A DNA stretch of 64,000 nt from Natrinema sp. CBA1119 (GTDB lineage Archaea > Halobacteriota > Halobacteria > Halobacteriales > Natrialbaceae), in contig NZ_PDBS01000001.1 in NCBI RefSeq assembly GCF_002572525.1, positions 4,023,413 to 4,087,412 on the forward strand, given 5' to 3'. Below the pieces are notes generated by a model. That model worked only from the letters and a program-made list of their open reading frames with translations, made no database searches and was not told the origin of the DNA. Below are positions 61,330-64,000 of the stretch, piece by piece. Each line of letters opens with the position of its first letter. Position 1 is the stretch's first letter. The position numbers and the translations under genes are program-made.

Positions 61330-64000
61330 ATGGGAGCGGGATTATCAGAGAATGATGAAACAAACAGAGATCCACCAACAGTCTATCAGGTTCCAGTAAA
61401 GACGGAAGACGACGAGCCAATTCGAATAAACTTCAAGCGAACGATCGTCGACGGAGTCCGCCGAGAGCAACTCGCGGATCTCTGTGAAATCCCTCTCGAG
61501 CATGAGACGCTTCGGGTGTGGGGAAATACAGAGGACGAACCGGCAGATACCGGTGATTATCTCTTATTTGCAGATCGTGATGGGCGTCACGGGGGCGACT
61601 ATACGCATCTCGCCCGTATCGATCACGCGACGATTCTGGACGAGGAGACGGCAGCGGCGTTTACGAACGCGATCGGTTGGGGAGAGGTGTCGGACGTTTC
61701 GTATCAACACGTAATGTTTCTCGATCCGATATACGAGACGACTCTCGATCGCGAGGGGTTCTGGGAAACGCTCGGGTTCCGTGGATGGCCAAATGACACG
61801 TTTAGCGGCATCGATTTCGGTCGCAGTGGATCAACGTTCTTTGCAGAATACGACTCGATCGAGGCATTTCTCGAGCAGATCCGCGGCAACAAGATCTATC
61901 CGACCGAGTTTGCCGTCGAAACCGAATCGGCCGACGAATACGAGACGCTCGAGGCGGCGATAACCGATATCAGAAGTCGACTCGAGGAATCCTCCGAAAA
62001 CACGTCGTGGCTCAAAACCCGTCTCGGGGAAGCACTCGTCGCCGAGTGGTCTGCTTCACTCACTGGATTCAAACCGTCCGGTACCGTCTCCACGAGCACT
62101 GCTACAACGTTCGATCAACTTCGATCCGTCTACGAGTTACTCGAACCCGAACTCGAGGAGACTGCCGCCGAAATCGGTGTCGGCTCTCACTACTCGTTTT
62201 CGCCGGCAAAGACGCTCTTTCTCTGTTGGGTTCGCATTCTTCAGGAGGAAGCCGACGATACCGGGAGTGTCTTGAGTCAACCTCGGCTGAACAGTATTCT
62301 TCGCGATACCTACACTGTGGAGACTGAGACGGAAACGGAGCCGGTGGCTCAACCGACTGATAGCACTCATCCAGTGCTATCACACATTCGAGCGACGTCA
62401 CCAACAGTATACAAGTTCACTGCCCCGTGTGACTACTGGCTAACGAGTATCGAGTACAGCGCGGTGTCGTCCGGAGAGGAATATCGGAGCCGATGGGAAG
62501 ACTTCTCGGAAGGCGATGTCGCGATTCTCCATTCCCGCGAAGAGCCGTCGAACGAAGAACTCGGCCGTCATCCAAACGGCATAATCGGAGTCGGAATTCT
62601 CGGACGGACGTTCGAGAAAGAAGAACCGTGGTGGTGGGACGAACACGAACGGGGGGAGTCGTATCCGCTGGTTGCGATGTTCGATCGGCTATTCCTTACC
62701 GGCTCGATTGACGATATCGATACGTCTCGATCGATCACTGAAAAGACAACGTCGGAAATCGATCGGGAGTCCGACGCGCTAACAACGGATCTCCTCCCGA
62801 TCGCGCAAGCCAACAGCATCTGTGACGAGGTCGCCGGTATCGAATTCCCGGTCCAGTCACAGTACGCGACGTTTCGAACGGACGATGGTGCGATCGATCA
62901 CGATCGGCCAGTGGCCCTCATCGAGGCGATCGCGGACACGTTGAGTGAGGCCTCAGCGATCAACGTCCACAAACAGTATCACGGTTCGATCCCGCCCGAA
63001 ACGCTCGACGGTCTCTACTTCCCAGACGATCAGGGCGATCGGATTCTCGAGCAGATCACGACGGCACTCACATCCGGGAAACACGTTCTCCTGACTGGTC
63101 CACCGGGAACCGGAAAGACGGAGATCGCTCGCCGAGTATGCGACTCGCTATCGGATACGCTGCCCTACCTGTACTCGGATTTCGAAATGACGACGGCGAC
63201 TGCCGACTGGTCGACCTTCGATACGGTCGGCGGGTACATGCCGAACGAATCCGAAGGAGATGGTGATAACCTCTCGTTCACCCCGGGGATCGTCCTCAAC
63301 CGACTCAAAAACACCCGGACTGAGACGCAATCGAACGATTTACTCATTATCGACGAACTGAATCGTGCCGACATCGACAAAGCGTTCGGCCAACTCTTTA
63401 CGCTCCTTTCGGGGCAATCGGTCCAACTGCCGTACACCAAAAACGGTCGTGAAATCGAACTCACAACGACCGACGAGATCGCTGGACGTCCCGCAAACCA
63501 TCAGTATCTCGTGCCGAATTCGTGGCGTATATTCGCGACGATGAACACCTACGACAAGACCTCGCTCTACGAGATGAGCTACGCGTTCATGCGCCGGTTC
63601 GCTTTCGTTCGGGTTCCCGCTCCTGAACTCCCCGAGGATCCAGCAGACGATGATCAGTTAGAGCAACTGATCTACGACTATGCAAACGCGTGGGATCTCG
63701 ATCTCAATCGCAACGAAGCGATGGCTATCGGTCGCGTTTGGAGGGAGACGAACCATGCTGTTGAGGAACGGTCGATCGGCCCCGCGATAATCGAAGATAT
63801 ACTCCGATACGTCAATCAACATTCCGAGGACGAACTCGAGTACCATCTCACCCAAGCGGTTATCAGCTATATCTTCCCGCAACTCGAGGGGGTCCCGAAG
63901 CGACGGACAATCGTTCGGGAAATAGCGGCTGTCAGAGAGATCGATGCGTCGCTTCTCGAGCAAGCGGCACGAGAGATGCTACAGGTGACTATAGCGACGA
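61330..64000 (+). CDS. McrB-like AAA+ GTPase/ATPase with PUA/EVE-like N-terminal regions, 3'-partial
   Basis: Runs off the window after 890 codons. Residues about 55-175 (GDYLLFADRDGRHGG, then GWGEVSDVSYQHVMFLDPI) look like a PUA-type domain; 175-350 is helical; 358-455 (KFTAPCDYWLTSIEYS, GDVAILHSREEPS, IIGVGILGRTFE) resembles an EVE/PUA module that reads modified bases. The AAA+ part has Walker A GPPGTGKTEIARRV (about 590), Walker B LLIIDELNRADIDKAFGQLF (about 671) and the McrB signature as ATMNTYDKTSLYEMSYAFMRRF... near 736-757. McrB rings with McrC nuclease cut modified foreign DNA; the mcrC gene should be just past the edge. AT-richer codons than the core genome point to acquisition. Confidence 0.82.
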   Translation, partial: MGAGLSENDETNRDPPTVYQVPVKTEDDEPIRINFKRTIVDGVRREQLADLCEIPLEHETLRVWGNTEDEPADTGDYLLFADRDGRHGGDYTHLARIDHATILDEETAAAFTNAIGWGEVSDVSYQHVMFLDPIYETTLDREGFWETLGFRGWPNDTFSGIDFGRSGSTFFAEYDSIEAFLEQIRGNKIYPTEFAVETESADEYETLEAAITDIRSRLEESSENTSWLKTRLGEALVAEWSASLTGFKPSGTVSTSTATTFDQLRSVYELLEPELEETAAEIGVGSHYSFSPAKTLFLCWVRILQEEADDTGSVLSQPRLNSILRDTYTVETETETEPVAQPTDSTHPVLSHIRATSPTVYKFTAPCDYWLTSIEYSAVSSGEEYRSRWEDFSEGDVAILHSREEPSNEELGRHPNGIIGVGILGRTFEKEEPWWWDEHERGESYPLVAMFDRLFLTGSIDDIDTSRSITEKTTSEIDRESDALTTDLLPIAQANSICDEVAGIEFPVQSQYATFRTDDGAIDHDRPVALIEAIADTLSEASAINVHKQYHGSIPPETLDGLYFPDDQGDRILEQITTALTSGKHVLLTGPPGTGKTEIARRVCDSLSDTLPYLYSDFEMTTATADWSTFDTVGGYMPNESEGDGDNLSFTPGIVLNRLKNTRTETQSNDLLIIDELNRADIDKAFGQLFTLLSGQSVQLPYTKNGREIELTTTDEIAGRPANHQYLVPNSWRIFATMNTYDKTSLYEMSYAFMRRFAFVRVPAPELPEDPADDDQLEQLIYDYANAWDLDLNRNEAMAIGRVWRETNHAVEERSIGPAIIEDILRYVNQHSEDELEYHLTQAVISYIFPQLEGVPKRRTIVREIAAVREIDASLLEQAAREMLQVTIAT

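Overview
The window is chromosomal DNA from an extremely halophilic archaeon (class Halobacteria, most likely a Natrialbales-type genus such as Natrinema or Haloterrigena; the genus is inference). The signs are strongly acidic proteins, high G+C with GAC/GAG/CTC-rich codons, leaderless-looking promoters with a TATA box about 26 bases before the start, HTH-10 and HalX regulators, PAS/GAF histidine kinases, DUF2249, DUF5518 and DUF5785 proteins, and archaeal-type metabolism (GTP cyclohydrolase III, a creatininase-family ArfB candidate, small PurL, tRNA-Thr with U73).

Layout. 1-3.0 kb: a fused heme A synthase-like/heme O synthase gene (partial), three DUF2249 genes and a divergent HTH-10 regulator; three promoters here share a CGAAC-N2-GTTCG palindrome at the same distance from the start. 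3.4-8.0 kb: an iron-sulfur/NrfD/small-membrane-subunit operon with an elaborate promoter, then the Fe-S carrier ATPase ApbC/Mrp. 8.1-12.6 kb: a frameshifted cupin gene, a PHP phosphoesterase coupled to an AsnB-like protein, and purL. 12.7-15.3 kb: a HalX response regulator facing a degenerate histidine kinase. 16-24 kb: a flippase, a RimK-like ATP-grasp/aspartic-protease-like fusion, katG, a heptad-repeat PRC-barrel protein and an AlkA-like glycosylase. 24-27.3 kb: a Zn/Cd-type P1B ATPase with its HTH-10 regulator and a 14-base palindrome in the ATPase promoter. 27.5-36 kb: an AT-rich unknown gene, a hairpin cluster, beta-oxidation genes (two acyl-CoA dehydrogenases and a HAD-ECH fusion) and a second HalX/kinase pair. 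36-51 kb: cupin, NikR, ArfB candidate, membrane proteins, a 1222-residue multi-PAS kinase, O-methyltransferase, dCTP deaminase/dUTPase-like protein, an enoyl-CoA hydratase/acyl-CoA ligase pair, DUF5518 and DUF6159-like proteins. 51-59 kb: Usp, tRNA-Thr, GNAT, pgk, CBS-zinc ribbon protein, GTP cyclohydrolase III, DUF5785, and a fourth PAS kinase. 59-64 kb: an accessory end with dispersed repeats, a hot-dog hydratase, a tiny zinc-finger protein, an orphan HicB, the 3' remnant of a type IIG restriction-modification gene, and a McrB-like AAA+ protein that runs off the end.

The most interesting signals are (1) the McrB-like protein with PUA/EVE-like reader regions beside a restriction-gene remnant, (2) the shared palindrome controlling the DUF2249/HTH-10 cluster, (3) the twin inverted repeats on the Fe-S/NrfD promoter, (4) a family of imperfect-palindrome (MITE-like) elements, one of which supplies the stop codon of the 1222-residue kinase, and (5) two single-base frameshifts that break a cupin and a membrane protein. 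Everything was read by eye; no alignment or database search was run.
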